Origin: Burkholderia sp. Bp9143
Lineage (GTDB): Bacteria; Pseudomonadota; Gammaproteobacteria; Burkholderiales; Burkholderiaceae
Reading direction: 5' to 3'
Assembly: GCF_003853645.1 (NCBI RefSeq)
Contig: NZ_QTPO01000048.1
Coordinates: forward strand, 1-64,000
Length of the DNA: 64,000 nt
A program made the position numbers and the translations under genes. The notes beneath the pieces are model-generated. The model was not told the DNA's origin. It saw only the letters and a program-made list of their open reading frames with translations, and did not search any database. Every line of letters starts with the position of its first letter. Within the stretch, counting starts at the first letter, position 1. This document shows positions 33,063 through 42,305 of this stretch, piece by piece.

Positions 33063-35036
33063 ATGAACGATCTCACCGATATGGCTACCCTGTCCGCCGG
33101 CACCACGCCGGCCGGGCTCGACGCGGCCGTCGCCAGCGCGACCGACGCGCTGCTGGCCGCGCAGAACGCGGACGGACACTGGGTCTACGAACTCGAGGCC
33201 GATTCGACGATTCCCGCCGAATACGTGCTGCTCGTCCACTATCTCGGCGAGACGCCGAACCTCGAACTCGAACAGAAGATCGGCCGCTATCTGCGCCGCA
33301 TCCAGCAGGCCGACGGCGGCTGGCCGCTGTTCACCGACGGCGCGCCGAACATCAGTGCGAGCGTGAAGGCCTATTTCGCGCTGAAAGTGATCGGCGACGA
33401 CGAGAACGCCGAGCACATGCAGCGTGCGCGCCGCGCGATCCACGCGATGGGCGGCGCCGAGATGTCGAACGTGTTCACGCGGATCCAGCTCGCGCTGTAC
33501 GGTGCGATTCCGTGGCGCGCGGTGCCGATGATGCCGGTCGAGATCATGCTGCTGCCGCAGTGGTTCCCGTTCCACCTGTCGAAGGTGTCGTACTGGGCGC
33601 GGACCGTGATCGTGCCGCTGCTGGTGCTGAACGCGAAGCGTCCGATCGCGAAGAATCCGCGCGGCGTGCGCATCGACGAGCTGTTCATCGACCCGCCCGT
33701 CAACGCCGGTCTGCTGCCGCGCCAGGGCCACCAGAGCCCCGGCTGGTTCGCGTTCTTCCGCGTCGTCGATCATGCGCTGCGCGCGGTCGACGGCCTGTTC
33801 CCGAACTACACGCGCGAACGCGCGATCCGCCAGGCCGTATCGTTCGTCGACGAGCGCCTGAACGGCGAGGATGGCCTCGGCGCGATCTATCCGGCGATGG
33901 CCAACGCGGTGATGATGTACGACGCGCTCGGCTATGCGGAAGATCATCCGAACCGCGCGATCGCGCGCAAGTCGGTCGAGAAGCTGCTCGTCGTGCAGGA
34001 GGACGAAGCGTATTGTCAGCCGTGCCTGTCGCCGGTGTGGGACACGTCGCTCGCCGCGCACGCGCTGCTCGAAACCGGTGACGCACGTGCCGAGGAAGCC
34101 GTGCTGCGCGGCCTCGACTGGCTGCTCCCGCTGCAGATCCTCGACGTGCGCGGCGACTGGATCTCGCGCCGCCCGAATGTGCGTCCTGGCGGCTGGGCGT
34201 TCCAGTACGCGAACGCGCACTATCCAGACGTCGACGATACGGCCGTGGTCGTGATGGCGATGGATCGCGCGCAGAAGCTCAAGCAGACGGACCAGTATCG
34301 CGAATCGATGGCGCGCGCGCGCGAATGGGTCGTCGGCATGCAGAGCAGCGACGGCGGCTGGGGCGCGTTCGAACCGGAAAACACGCAGTACTACCTGAAC
34401 AACATCCCGTTCTCGGATCACGGCGCGCTGCTCGATCCGCCGACCTCGGACGTATCGGGCCGCTGCCTGTCGATGCTGTCGCAGCTTGGCGAGAGTGCGT
34501 TGAACAGCGAGCCGGCCCGTCGCGCGCTCGACTACATGCTGAAGGAACAGGAGCCGGACGGCAGCTGGTACGGCCGCTGGGGGATGAACTACGTGTACGG
34601 CACGTGGACGGCCCTGTGCTCGCTGAACGCGGCCGGCCTGACGCCGGACGATCCGCGCATGAAGCGCGGCGCGCAGTGGCTGTTGTCGATCCAGAACAAG
34701 GACGGCGGCTGGGGCGAGGACGGCGACAGCTACAAGCTGAATTACCGCGGCTTCGAGCAGGCGCCGAGCACGGCGTCGCAGACGGCCTGGGCGCTGCTCG
34801 GCCTGATGGCGGCCGGCGAGGTGAACAACCCGGCCGTTGCACGCGGCGTCGACTACCTGATCGCCCAGCAGAACGAAGAAGGCCTGTGGGACGAGACGCG
34901 CTTCACGGCGACCGGCTTCCCGCGCGTGTTCTACCTGCGCTATCACGGCTATCGCAAGTTCTTCCCGCTGTGGGCGCTCGCGCGCTATCGCAACCTGAAG
35001 CGCGCCAACGCGACGCGCGTGACGGTCGGGATGTAA
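33063..35036 (+). CDS. shc: Squalene-hopene cyclase
   Basis: A 657-residue class II triterpene cyclase that folds squalene into hopene at the inner membrane. The proton-donor motif DVDD is at residues 389-392 (PDVDDTAVVV). Several QW repeats are visible (QxxDGGW and QNxDGxW forms) early, in the middle and near the C-terminus, and the length is normal. AGAGGGAC precedes ATG 33063. It follows hpnE by 11 bp and precedes hpnG by 3 bp. Hopanoids support membrane rigidity and polymyxin tolerance in Burkholderia. Confidence 0.97.
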   Translation: MNDLTDMATLSAGTTPAGLDAAVASATDALLAAQNADGHWVYELEADSTIPAEYVLLVHYLGETPNLELEQKIGRYLRRIQQADGGWPLFTDGAPNISASVKAYFALKVIGDDENAEHMQRARRAIHAMGGAEMSNVFTRIQLALYGAIPWRAVPMMPVEIMLLPQWFPFHLSKVSYWARTVIVPLLVLNAKRPIAKNPRGVRIDELFIDPPVNAGLLPRQGHQSPGWFAFFRVVDHALRAVDGLFPNYTRERAIRQAVSFVDERLNGEDGLGAIYPAMANAVMMYDALGYAEDHPNRAIARKSVEKLLVVQEDEAYCQPCLSPVWDTSLAAHALLETGDARAEEAVLRGLDWLLPLQILDVRGDWISRRPNVRPGGWAFQYANAHYPDVDDTAVVVMAMDRAQKLKQTDQYRESMARAREWVVGMQSSDGGWGAFEPENTQYYLNNIPFSDHGALLDPPTSDVSGRCLSMLSQLGESALNSEPARRALDYMLKEQEPDGSWYGRWGMNYVYGTWTALCSLNAAGLTPDDPRMKRGAQWLLSIQNKDGGWGEDGDSYKLNYRGFEQAPSTASQTAWALLGLMAAGEVNNPAVARGVDYLIAQQNEEGLWDETRFTATGFPRVFYLRYHGYRKFFPLWALARYRNLKRANATRVTVGM

Positions 35037-35039
35037 CGC

Positions 35040-35747
35040 GTGGCGCCGACGCAGCACACCGGCACGTTGCCCGTCATCGCCGTCACGGGGATGGCGTTCG
35101 AGGCACGCATCGCGCGCGGCCAGGGCGTCGAGGCCGTGTTCGCGGCGCGGGCCGACCGCCTCGAGCGCGCGCTGGCCGAGGCGACCGCGCGCGGGTGCGC
35201 GGGTATCGTGAGTTTCGGCACGGCGGGCGGGCTCGCGCCCGATCTCGCGCCCGGCGCGCTCGTGATCGCGGACGCGATCGACGGGCCGTTCGGCCGCGTG
35301 CAGACCGATCCGGCCTGGAGCGCGCGGCTCGTCGCCGCGCTGCACGACACGCCGGTGTGGGCGCGCGTCACGCGCGGCACGATGGCGGCGGTCGGTGCGC
35401 CGGTGGTCAGCGAGCAGGAAAAGACGTCGCTGCATCGCGCGAAGGGCGCGCTCGCCGTCGACATGGAATCGCATATCGCCGCGGCCTTCGCGGCGTCGCG
35501 CGGTGTGCCGTTCGCGGTGTGCCGCGCGATCGTCGACCCGGCGTGGCGCACGCTGCCGCGCGCGGCGACGGCCGGCCTGCGCGATGACGGCAGTACCGCC
35601 ATCCTGCCGATCCTCCGCGAACTGCTGAAGCAGCCGTCGCAGCTCGGCCCGCTGCTGCAGGTCGCGGGTGACGCGCGCGCGGCGCGCACCACGCTGATCC
35701 AGGCGCGGCACGCATTCGAGCGTGCGGGCGCGATGCGGATCGTCTGA
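35040..35747 (+). CDS. hpnG: Hopanoid-associated nucleoside phosphorylase HpnG
   Basis: A 235-residue member of the purine-nucleoside phosphorylase/MTA-SAH nucleosidase family, starting at GTG 35040 only 3 bp after the cyclase stop. VSFGTAGGLAPDL and the AVDMESHIAAAFA segment (with the ribose-binding Met-Glu pair) are characteristic. HpnG removes adenine from adenosylhopane to give ribosylhopane in side-chain synthesis. hpnH is not in the window. It is the last gene of the operon. Confidence 0.9.
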   Translation: MAPTQHTGTLPVIAVTGMAFEARIARGQGVEAVFAARADRLERALAEATARGCAGIVSFGTAGGLAPDLAPGALVIADAIDGPFGRVQTDPAWSARLVAALHDTPVWARVTRGTMAAVGAPVVSEQEKTSLHRAKGALAVDMESHIAAAFAASRGVPFAVCRAIVDPAWRTLPRAATAGLRDDGSTAILPILRELLKQPSQLGPLLQVAGDARAARTTLIQARHAFERAGAMRIV

Positions 35748-35805
35748 GCGGCGCTCGCCGCTTTCCGCTTCTCCTCTCCCCTTCTTTTTGCGTTTCGCGT
35801 ACGTG

Positions 35806-35837
35806 CAAAAAAAGAGCGCTGCATGATGCAGCGCTCT
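35806..35837 (-). terminator. Intrinsic terminator of the mlaA-hpnN operon
   Basis: AGAGCGCTGC-ATGAT-GCAGCGCTCT (35813-35837), a 10-bp stem, with a run of seven A on the left that becomes a T tract on the minus strand. It lies 28 bp beyond the mlaA stop codon and may also stop + strand transcripts from hpnG. Confidence 0.88.
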
Positions 35838-35865
35838 TGGCGTTTCCAGCGGGCCCGGTGTCGCG

Positions 35866-36894
35866 TTACTGCGCGGCCGGACTGCTCGCGGGTACGGTCG
35901 GCATCGCCGGCGCGATCGACGCGCCGTTGGCGGCCGGCGCGGTCGTCGTCCCGGCCGAAGCGGCAGCCGGTGCAGCCGCCGACGCAGCCGCCGGTGCCGC
36001 GGCAGGCGCGCTCGCGGGCATCGCGCCGTTGGCACCCGGATCGTCATACTGCGGCAACCCCGGCGCGGCCGGCGCGTTGTTCGGTGCCGTGCCCGATGCG
36101 CCGCCCGACTCGCCCGGATCCTCGTAGTTCGGCAAGCCCGGCACGGCCGGCGTGGCCGCCGGCACCGCACCCGATTCACCCGGTTCGGTGTAGTTCGGCG
36201 GCGCGGCCGATGCCGACTGGCCGTGATACGTCAGCGACTTGCGCTGCTGCAGATAGGCATCGCGAACGAACGAGTACGGATCGAGTGCCGCCTGCTTCAG
36301 CAGATCGGTCGCGCCGAGCAGGTCCGAACGCGCGCTGATGAACTGCGCGATGTACATCGGATTGCGCACGGCCGGCTCGATGTAGTTGAGCAGGTTGAAG
36401 CGGACGTCCACCGCGCGGCCGACGCCGTCGCGGATCGTGCTCGGGCCGAACACGGGCAGCACGAGGTACGGGCCGGACGGCATGCCCCAGCGCGCCATCG
36501 TCAGCCCGAAATCCTGGTGATGCTTCGGCAGGCCGGCCGGCGTCGCGATGTCGATCAGGCCGCCGACGCCGAACAGCGAGTTCATCGCCACGCGCATCAG
36601 ATCCTGCGTTGCATCGGTGATGCGCAGCTGCAACAGGTTGTTCGCCATGTTGCCGAGATCGCCGAGGTTCGAGAAGAAGTTGCTGATCGCGGTACGCACG
36701 GGCGTCGGCGTGACCTTCTGGTAACCCTTCGCGATCGGCACGGCGATGTTCGTGTCGACCGTGTCGTTGAACTTGTACATCGCCCGGTTCATCGGCTCGA
36801 GCGGGTCGTTGGGGTTGCGGTTCGGGCCCGTCGCGCAGCCGCTCAGCACTGCGCTGGCAGCGACGGTCGCCGCAATGATTCGCACCTTATTCAT
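35866..36894 (-). CDS. mlaA: MlaA-family outer-membrane lipoprotein with long Ala/Pro-rich tail
   Basis: A 342-residue VacJ/MlaA lipoprotein. A lipobox LSGC puts the lipid-modified cysteine at residue 20. The core (about residues 30-240: [18 protein letters not shown] to [14 protein letters not shown]) is the conserved domain that removes phospholipid from the outer leaflet. Beyond it lies an unusual ~100-residue disordered tail rich in Ala, Pro and Gly, with three imperfect repeats of PNYxxPGESG type. The start overlaps the hpnN stop by 8 bp, so it is translationally coupled to the hopanoid transporter. Confidence 0.92.
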   Translation of the reverse strand: MNKVRIIAATVAASAVLSGCATGPNRNPNDPLEPMNRAMYKFNDTVDTNIAVPIAKGYQKVTPTPVRTAISNFFSNLGDLGNMANNLLQLRITDATQDLMRVAMNSLFGVGGLIDIATPAGLPKHHQDFGLTMARWGMPSGPYLVLPVFGPSTIRDGVGRAVDVRFNLLNYIEPAVRNPMYIAQFISARSDLLGATDLLKQAALDPYSFVRDAYLQQRKSLTYHGQSASAAPPNYTEPGESGAVPAATPAVPGLPNYEDPGESGGASGTAPNNAPAAPGLPQYDDPGANGAMPASAPAAAPAAASAAAPAAASAGTTTAPAANGASIAPAMPTVPASSPAAQ

Positions 36895-39520
36895 TGTTTC
36901 CTTGCAATTGGTTCTTGGCGCGTTTGACGCGCGGTTTGCCCATCAGGACGGGCTGAAACACCACGGCGCCGATCAGGGTGCAGGTCAACGCCAGCGCGAG
37001 CAGCTTGCCCATGCTCGACGTGCCCGGATGATGCGACAGCCACAGGCTGCCGAAGGCGGTTGCGGTCGTCGCGGCGCTGAACAGCACCGCGTGCGTGAGG
37101 CTCGATTGCAGCAGGCCCGTCTGGCCCGCACGCCACGCCATCACGAAGTACACCTTGAACGCGACGCCGACGCCGAGCATCAGCGGCAACGCGATGATGT
37201 TCGCGAAGTTCAGCGACATGCCGAGCACGACGCACATCTCGAGCGTCACGAGGCCCGACACGAGCAGCGGCACCAGCGTGCGCAGCACGTCGCCGAAGCG
37301 GCGCAGCGTGATCCACAGCAGGATCGTGATCGAGAGGATCGACCACAGCGCCGCGTGCAGGAATGCGTTGATGATCGTGTCGGCCGAATGCAGGATCGAG
37401 ATCGGGCCGCCGATCGCGCCCGGCTCCGCGGCCTTCACCGCCTGAGCGAAGCGGCGCAGCATCGTGTCGTCGTTCGGGTCGACGCCCTTCGGCACCTTCG
37501 GCGAAATCTGCACGAGCGCGTGGCCGTCCGGCGCGATCCAGTCGCGCACGAGCTGCGGCGGCAGCGATTCGCGCGTGATGTCCTGCGGCTGCAGCAGCAT
37601 CGCGAGCTGGTTGAGCGCGATGCGCAGCGTGTCGGAGAACGCGCGTTCGGCGCGGTCGCGCGCCGCGCTGTCGGCGGCGGCCAGCTTCGCGAGCGACGCC
37701 GACAGATGCTGCGCGGCGGCCGCGCCCGGGCCCGGATGATCTTCCGCGGCGTAGCTCAGCAGGTCCGACACGCGCTTGAGCGCGGCGACACGCTGCGCAT
37801 CGGTCGCGGCCGACGCGGCCGGCTGCGTCAGCGCGGGCAGCAGGTCGCTCGCGGCCGCGGCGATCGCCGCGCGCTTGGCCGGCTGGTCGGCCGGGACGAA
37901 GGTCGTGAGCGTCGTCGTGCGGCCGACTTCCGGCAGCGCGTCGAGGCGTTTCGCGGCCGCGTCGGCGTCGGCGAGCGACGGCGCGAGCAGCGTGACGTCG
38001 TTGACGGCCGCTTCCGGCGAATCCTTCAGCGCGAGCAGCGTCGCCATCGATTCGCTGTTCGGATCCTTCAGGTGCAGCGGGTTGAAGTCGAAGTGCAGGA
38101 ACGCCAGCAGCGGCAGCGCGCCGATCACGATCGCGAGCGTGCCGATCAGGATCGGCTTGCGGTGGCGATCGAGGAAGTCGTCGACCGGCGCGAGCCACGG
38201 GAAGCCCGGCGTCTTCGATTCGCCCGGCGGCGCGAACAGGCGCAGCAATGCGGGCAGCAGCGTGAGCGTGGTCAGCAGCGCGACGAACATCCCGACGCCC
38301 GCGATCAGGCCGAGCTCGGACACGCCGCGATAGGCGGTGGGGATGAACGAGAAGAAGCTCGCCGCGACTGCCGTGGTGGCGAGCGCGAGCGGCATGCCCA
38401 TCGAGTGCGCGGCGCCGATCAGCGCGTGATCGATGCGCTGATCGCGGAAGCGTTCCTCGCGGTACTTCACGCCGTACTGGATCGAGAAGTCGACGCCGAG
38501 GCCGACGAACAGCACCATGAACGCGACCGAGATCATGTTCAGCGAGCCGACCATCGCGAGGCCGAGCGCGGCGGTCACGACGAGGCCGACGAACAGCGTG
38601 ACGAGCACCGAGCCGATCATCCGCTTCGAGCGCAGCGCGAGCCACAGGATGACGAGCACCGCGAGCAGCGTGAGCACGCCGTTGAGCGCGGCGCCGTCTT
38701 CCACCGACGCGAATTCGTCGTCGGCGAGCGGTTGTTCGCCGGTCAGGCGCACGACCGCGCCGTAGCGCTGCTCGAGGCCCAGCGCTTTCGCCGTGTCGCG
38801 GATCACCTGGGTCGTTTCGGCACCGGCCTTCAGCGCGCCGTAGTTGACGACCGGCTGCACCGTGACGAACGCGCGTGCCGGTTGGCGCGCGGCATCGCTG
38901 TCGACCAGCCCGCGCCACGAGAACGCGGCCGGCTTGCCGGCCAGCACGTCGTCGACCGTCGCGGCGCTGCGCGCAAGCAGCTTGGCCATCGCGGGCAGCT
39001 TCACCTGGCCGGTCAGGAGCGGCTGGCCGAGCGTGGTGGACAGTGTGGTCGCGAGCCCGGTCAGGCTCGGGTTCTTCGCGAGTTCGTTCACGAGCGGCCG
39101 CGCGCTCGCGAGCTGCGACGTCGTATCCGACACTTCCTGCGGCGACAGGAACAGCAGCCCGTTGTGCTCGAAGAACGGGCCGCCGCCGGGTTCGGCGACC
39201 TGGCCGATGCGGCCGGCGTCGGTCTGCTTCCGCAGGGCTTCGGTGAGCGTGTGCGCGGCGGCCGTCGCGAATTCGGGGGCCGGCGCCTCGACCACCGCGA
39301 GGATGGTGCCGTTGCGTTGCGGGAAGGCCTTGTCGACGGCTTGGCCGAGCGCGGCCCATTGCGGCTCCGCGTCGACGAGCTTGCTGATGTCCGTGTTGAT
39401 CTTGAAGTGCTGCGCGACATAGATGCCGCTGAAGACGGCAATGACGAACGACAGCACGACGACCCAGACGGGGCGGCGTACCGACCATGCGACGAGTCGG
39501 ACGATGAGAGATGTCACCAT
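36887..39520 (-). CDS. hpnN: Hopanoid RND transporter HpnN (MMPL family)
   Basis: An 877-residue inner-membrane RND/MMPL exporter with about 12 membrane helices in the usual two halves (a helix at the N-terminus near residues 18-36, a helix bundle near 290-440, and a second bundle near 730-870) and two large periplasmic loops. I start at ATG 39520 ([20 protein letters not shown]). HpnN moves hopanoids to the outer membrane. It is coupled to mlaA and lies opposite the hopanoid synthesis operon with a shared terminator between. Confidence 0.93.
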   Translation of the reverse strand: MVTSLIVRLVAWSVRRPVWVVVLSFVIAVFSGIYVAQHFKINTDISKLVDAEPQWAALGQAVDKAFPQRNGTILAVVEAPAPEFATAAAHTLTEALRKQTDAGRIGQVAEPGGGPFFEHNGLLFLSPQEVSDTTSQLASARPLVNELAKNPSLTGLATTLSTTLGQPLLTGQVKLPAMAKLLARSAATVDDVLAGKPAAFSWRGLVDSDAARQPARAFVTVQPVVNYGALKAGAETTQVIRDTAKALGLEQRYGAVVRLTGEQPLADDEFASVEDGAALNGVLTLLAVLVILWLALRSKRMIGSVLVTLFVGLVVTAALGLAMVGSLNMISVAFMVLFVGLGVDFSIQYGVKYREERFRDQRIDHALIGAAHSMGMPLALATTAVAASFFSFIPTAYRGVSELGLIAGVGMFVALLTTLTLLPALLRLFAPPGESKTPGFPWLAPVDDFLDRHRKPILIGTLAIVIGALPLLAFLHFDFNPLHLKDPNSESMATLLALKDSPEAAVNDVTLLAPSLADADAAAKRLDALPEVGRTTTLTTFVPADQPAKRAAIAAAASDLLPALTQPAASAATDAQRVAALKRVSDLLSYAAEDHPGPGAAAAQHLSASLAKLAAADSAARDRAERAFSDTLRIALNQLAMLLQPQDITRESLPPQLVRDWIAPDGHALVQISPKVPKGVDPNDDTMLRRFAQAVKAAEPGAIGGPISILHSADTIINAFLHAALWSILSITILLWITLRRFGDVLRTLVPLLVSGLVTLEMCVVLGMSLNFANIIALPLMLGVGVAFKVYFVMAWRAGQTGLLQSSLTHAVLFSAATTATAFGSLWLSHHPGTSSMGKLLALALTCTLIGAVVFQPVLMGKPRVKRAKNQLQGNNE

Positions 39521-39773
39521 GTGGCGGTGGGGAGGGGCTGGCAAGGACAAGGCAACGAGTATACCGGCGCAACGTGGCGTCGGTCGTGACGTTGGAGCGT
39601 AAAGGGGCGGGAAGGATATTTGCGCCGCGGCGCACGAATCGGCACGGAGGGCCCGGCAATTTGTATGGGGATATTTACATAATCGGCCGGAAGCGCGCCG
39701 CGGCGGGCTCTGTGACAAAAGGGGCTCAAAGGTAACAGTCGGTCACCGCCCGGCAGGCCGGCCTCCGGGCCGC

Positions 39774-39779
39774 TATACT
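39774..39779 (+). promoter_or_regulatory. Putative -10 of the hpnM/mlaC gene
   Basis: TATACT in the context CGCTATACTTCG, 70 bp before the start codon and very like the -10 context of the hopanoid operon (GCTATACTTTCG). No good -35 is seen. Confidence 0.35.
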
Positions 39780-39848
39780 TCGACCCACCGGCCGATGCGA
39801 TCGATGCAATCCGCCGGGCCGTTTTTTCTCATCGAGTGCGATATCCGT

Positions 39849-40445
39849 ATGAAACGTCATCTGTTTGCTTTCGTCGCGGCGGCCGCCGTGTCGGTTTCCG
39901 CTATCGCGCAGAGCGCGCCGGTCGACATCGTCCGTACTGCGGTCGAAGGCACTGTCAGTGCGATGAAGGCCGATCCGGGTGCGCGCGGCGGCGACATGAC
40001 GAAAGTCACGCAAGTCGTCGAGCAGCGCTTCCTGCCCGCGACGAACTTCGAGCGCACGACCCGCATCGCGGTCGGCGATGCCTGGAAGCAGGCGACGCCG
40101 CAACAGCAGCAGGAGCTGTACAAGCAGTTCAAGCTGCTGATGACGCGTACCTATGCCGCGTCGCTCGCGCAGCTCGGCGGCCAGGACGCGAAGTTCTCGT
40201 TCAAGGCCGGTGGTGCGTCGGGTGCCGATGCGCTGGTGCAGTCGACGGTCACGACGCCGGGCGACAGCCAGTCGGTCGGCTACCGGCTCGGCAAGGTCGG
40301 CAATGACTGGAAGATCTACGACATCGACATGTCGGGCGCGTGGCTGATCCAGGTCTATCAGGGCCAGTTCAAGAGCCAGCTCTCGTCGGGCGGCATCGAC
40401 GGCCTGATCGCGTATCTGCAGAAGCACAATTCGCGGACGAACTGA
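39849..40445 (+). CDS. MlaC/Ttg2D-family periplasmic lipid-binding protein (HpnM-like)
   Basis: A 198-residue periplasmic protein. The N-terminus is a signal peptide (MKRHLFAFVAAAAVSVSAIA, cleavage likely after AIA-QSA). The rest is the tolerance-protein fold that carries single phospholipid-like molecules between membranes (RFLPATNFERTTRIAVGDAW, FKLLMTRTYAASLAQL). Next to hpnN and mlaA it is the likely HpnM partner that shuttles hopanoid or phospholipid across the periplasm. It is divergent from hpnN. Confidence 0.9.
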   Translation: MKRHLFAFVAAAAVSVSAIAQSAPVDIVRTAVEGTVSAMKADPGARGGDMTKVTQVVEQRFLPATNFERTTRIAVGDAWKQATPQQQQELYKQFKLLMTRTYAASLAQLGGQDAKFSFKAGGASGADALVQSTVTTPGDSQSVGYRLGKVGNDWKIYDIDMSGAWLIQVYQGQFKSQLSSGGIDGLIAYLQKHNSRTN

Positions 40446-40490
40446 CGGTCGCGGCGCGAGCCGCGACTGCAATGCCGCGCTGAAACCATG

Positions 40491-40520
40491 ACGCCCCGGT
40501 CGCGAAGGCGGCCGGGGCGT
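40491..40520 (+). terminator. Hairpin after the hpnM/mlaC gene
   Basis: ACGCCCCGG (40491-40499) pairs with CCGGGGCGT (40512-40520) around a 12-base loop, 46 bp after the stop. T tract is poor. Confidence 0.55.
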
Positions 40521-40542
40521 TGCACATTGAACAAATGCACCG

Positions 40543-40809
40543 TCAGTGTTTCGCCTGGCGCCGAACTAGCCGGCTCACGCCCCAAACAGCCAAGCCGGCC
40601 ACGACGAGACAGACGGCCAGTACGAGCAAGAGCCCGATCCCCTCGACGTCGTCGGCATGCGCAATGGTGTCGACCCCGAAAAATGCCATCGCCGATTCGA
40701 TTGCCGCGGGAATGGGCGTCTCGATCGGGAGGCGGGCGAACCAGAGCGCGAGCAGCGTGCCGAGAATGAGGGTCGCCAGGATGTTGAGGGCATAGCGCGT
40801 GACCGTCAT
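40543..40809 (-). CDS. Small two-helix membrane protein, candidate immunity partner
   Basis: An 88-residue protein with two membrane helices (about residues 7-24 and 57-79) and a short periplasmic loop, ending in a basic tail (RRQAKH). Its ATG overlaps the last bases of the DUF2778 (Tlde1-like) gene, so the two are translationally coupled. That arrangement and its membrane location suggest an immunity protein against the cell-wall-modifying neighbour, but no sequence similarity to a known immunity protein is claimed. Confidence 0.7.
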   Translation of the reverse strand: MTVTRYALNILATLILGTLLALWFARLPIETPIPAAIESAMAFFGVDTIAHADDVEGIGLLLVLAVCLVVAGLAVWGVSRLVRRQAKH

Positions 40810-41293
40810 TACTGCACCTCGACGATTCCATATGCCTTGACGTTGCTCCCGGGGATCGGCAACGTTGCGCCCCGTGCCCGAAGGTACGTCGATAACCGTT
40901 CGAAGTCTTGCGCATCCTTCACGGCGATGCAGCCTTCGCTGCGTCCGAGCGGGCCGTTCGGATGCAGGCGGAATGCGCCGCGGCGCACCCTGTTCACGGT
41001 TGTCCAATCGTCGATTGTCCCGTCCGCACGGTACAGCGCGAACCATCTATCCCGGTTGGTTCCATACAGGTTCGCACGCACGAAGTCATGGAGCCATCCC
41101 AGACGGCCTCCCGACTGTCGATCGACGACGTAATACAAGCCCCGCGGCAAAGGACCCGACTTCGGCTTCGCGATCGCTTCCGGTTTGTTGCGATCGCTCG
41201 GCATGCCCTGAACGCCGGTACGGGACCGGCGCCAACGCATGAAAGGGTGGACATCGGCTGCCCGGTCAGGACGAAGGTGCATGACGCTGGCAT
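40809..41293 (-). pseudogene. Tlde1-like (DUF2778) L,D-transpeptidase-fold protein, frameshifted
   Basis: The family is split over two frames. The N-terminus, in the frame beginning ATG 41293, reads CTFVLTGQPMSTLSCVGAGP then VPAF. The rest, in the other frame, reads GMPSDRNKPEA, SGPLPRGLYYVVDRQSGGR, WFALYRADGTIDD and the catalytic RLHPNGPLGRSEGCI (H...SxGC). A one-base loss near 41205-41210 (AGGGC where AGCGGC is expected) joins them. Alternatively the C-terminal frame starts upstream at 41345 with an unrelated N-terminus. Tlde1 proteins are type VI secretion effectors that alter peptidoglycan. With a sequencing error corrected the gene would be intact, about 161 residues. Confidence 0.65.
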
Positions 41294-41460
41294 GGGTGAT
41301 CCCGCGGTTGATTTGGACGGACCGTATCAGATGAACCTGGGACACTCAACTCGGTAGTCCTGCCGTGGACCACGATCGGGTTGCCCTGCTCCGTGAAATC
41401 GTCTTGAACCACTACGTCTACCGCCGCATGCACGCGACTACGCGCGGCAGCCGAGAAATG

Positions 41461-41589
41461 TTACGGACTGTCCACGAAATCACTGTCGCTGTAGGTTGAG
41501 GCAAGGCAAGTCAAGCCGTGCTTCTCGACTGCATCGCGTAAGACGCGACGGCCCGACACCGGATGCGGTTCGTCACGTCGAACATTCAT
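41461..41589 (-). CDS. Possible 42-residue ORF, remnant upstream of the Tlde1-like gene
   Basis: MNVRRDEPHPVSGRRVLRDA followed by a 22-residue tail, closed by TAA. Together with the following frame on the same strand (about 41294-41435, VVVQDDFTEQGNPIVVHGRTT) it faintly recalls a PAAR-repeat protein (HG and GxPxxxxG elements), which often precedes type VI effectors. Too short and degraded to be sure; it may not be coding. Confidence 0.22.
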   Translation of the reverse strand: MNVRRDEPHPVSGRRVLRDAVEKHGLTCLASTYSDSDFVDSP

Positions 41590-41629
41590 GTCAAAGGACC
41601 TGAATGTAAAAAATCGACCGGCAATCCGC

Positions 41630-42274
41630 TCACCTCCGCCGATGCTCGACCGCGAACTTGATCAGCTCCGCCTGCCCTTCGATCTCGAGCTTGCGCTTCA
41701 GATTGAGCCGATGCGTTTCCACCGTGCGTACCGACAGCCCCGTCTGCTGCGCGATCTGCTTGCTCGACAGCCCCTCGGCCAGCGCATCGAGGATGTCGCG
41801 TTCGCGCGGCGTCAACCGGTCGAGCGGCGACGCGGTCGCGCTCGCCTGGATCATCCGCGCGGCGAGCCCTTCGCTGAAGAACGTCTGCCCGGTGAGCACG
41901 GCGCCGATCGCACGCACGATCTCGCTCGCGGGCGAATCCTTCAGCAGGTAGCCGCTCGCGCCGGCGCGCACGGCCTGAGTCACGTATTCGATGTTGTCGT
42001 GCATCGACAGCATCAGCACGCGAATCCCCGGAAAGCGCTCGTGGAACACGCCGGCGAGCGTGATGCCGTTCATCCCGTTCATGCCGACGTCCATCAGCGC
42101 GAGATCGGGCTCGAGCGACGCGGCGAGCGCGAGCGCCTCGTCCGCGTTGCCGGCTTCGCCGACCACGGACAGGTCGGCCGCCTCGAGCCGCATCCGCAGG
42201 CCGTCGCGCACCAGCGGGTGATCGTCGACGAGCAGCAGTCGGGCGGCGGGCCGGGCGGTGTCGGGGGCGCTCAT
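41630..42274 (-). CDS. NarL/FixJ-family response regulator
   Basis: A 214-residue two-domain regulator: receiver (about residues 12-130, phospho-acceptor in LALMDVGMNGMNG, conserved lysine in YLLKDSP) and a LuxR-type helix-turn-helix (about 150-205, LTPRERDILDALAEGLSSKQIAQQTGLS). I start at the second ATG (42274), which has GGAG about 11 bp upstream. It lies 31 bp downstream of a histidine kinase gene on the same strand and is its obvious partner. Confidence 0.92.
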   Translation of the reverse strand: MSAPDTARPAARLLLVDDHPLVRDGLRMRLEAADLSVVGEAGNADEALALAASLEPDLALMDVGMNGMNGITLAGVFHERFPGIRVLMLSMHDNIEYVTQAVRAGASGYLLKDSPASEIVRAIGAVLTGQTFFSEGLAARMIQASATASPLDRLTPRERDILDALAEGLSSKQIAQQTGLSVRTVETHRLNLKRKLEIEGQAELIKFAVEHRRR

Positions 42275-42305
42275 GGGCAAAGGTCTCCGGTTATGGGGCG
42301 CGTGT

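Noticed and set aside
32175-36179. A 1334-codon minus-strand open frame opposite the hopanoid operon
   Set aside because: Spans hpnE, shc and hpnG, which are certain; no family-like segment in the antisense product.
36746-39589. A 947-codon + strand open frame opposite hpnN
   Set aside because: It mirrors the hpnN gene; its product is Arg/Glu/His/Gln-rich without domains, as expected for antisense frames in high-GC DNA.
41625-41650. A possible further iteron near 41630 (minus strand AGGTGAGCGGATTGCCGG)
   Set aside because: It lacks the TTCGGG half and is no better than chance in GC-rich DNA.
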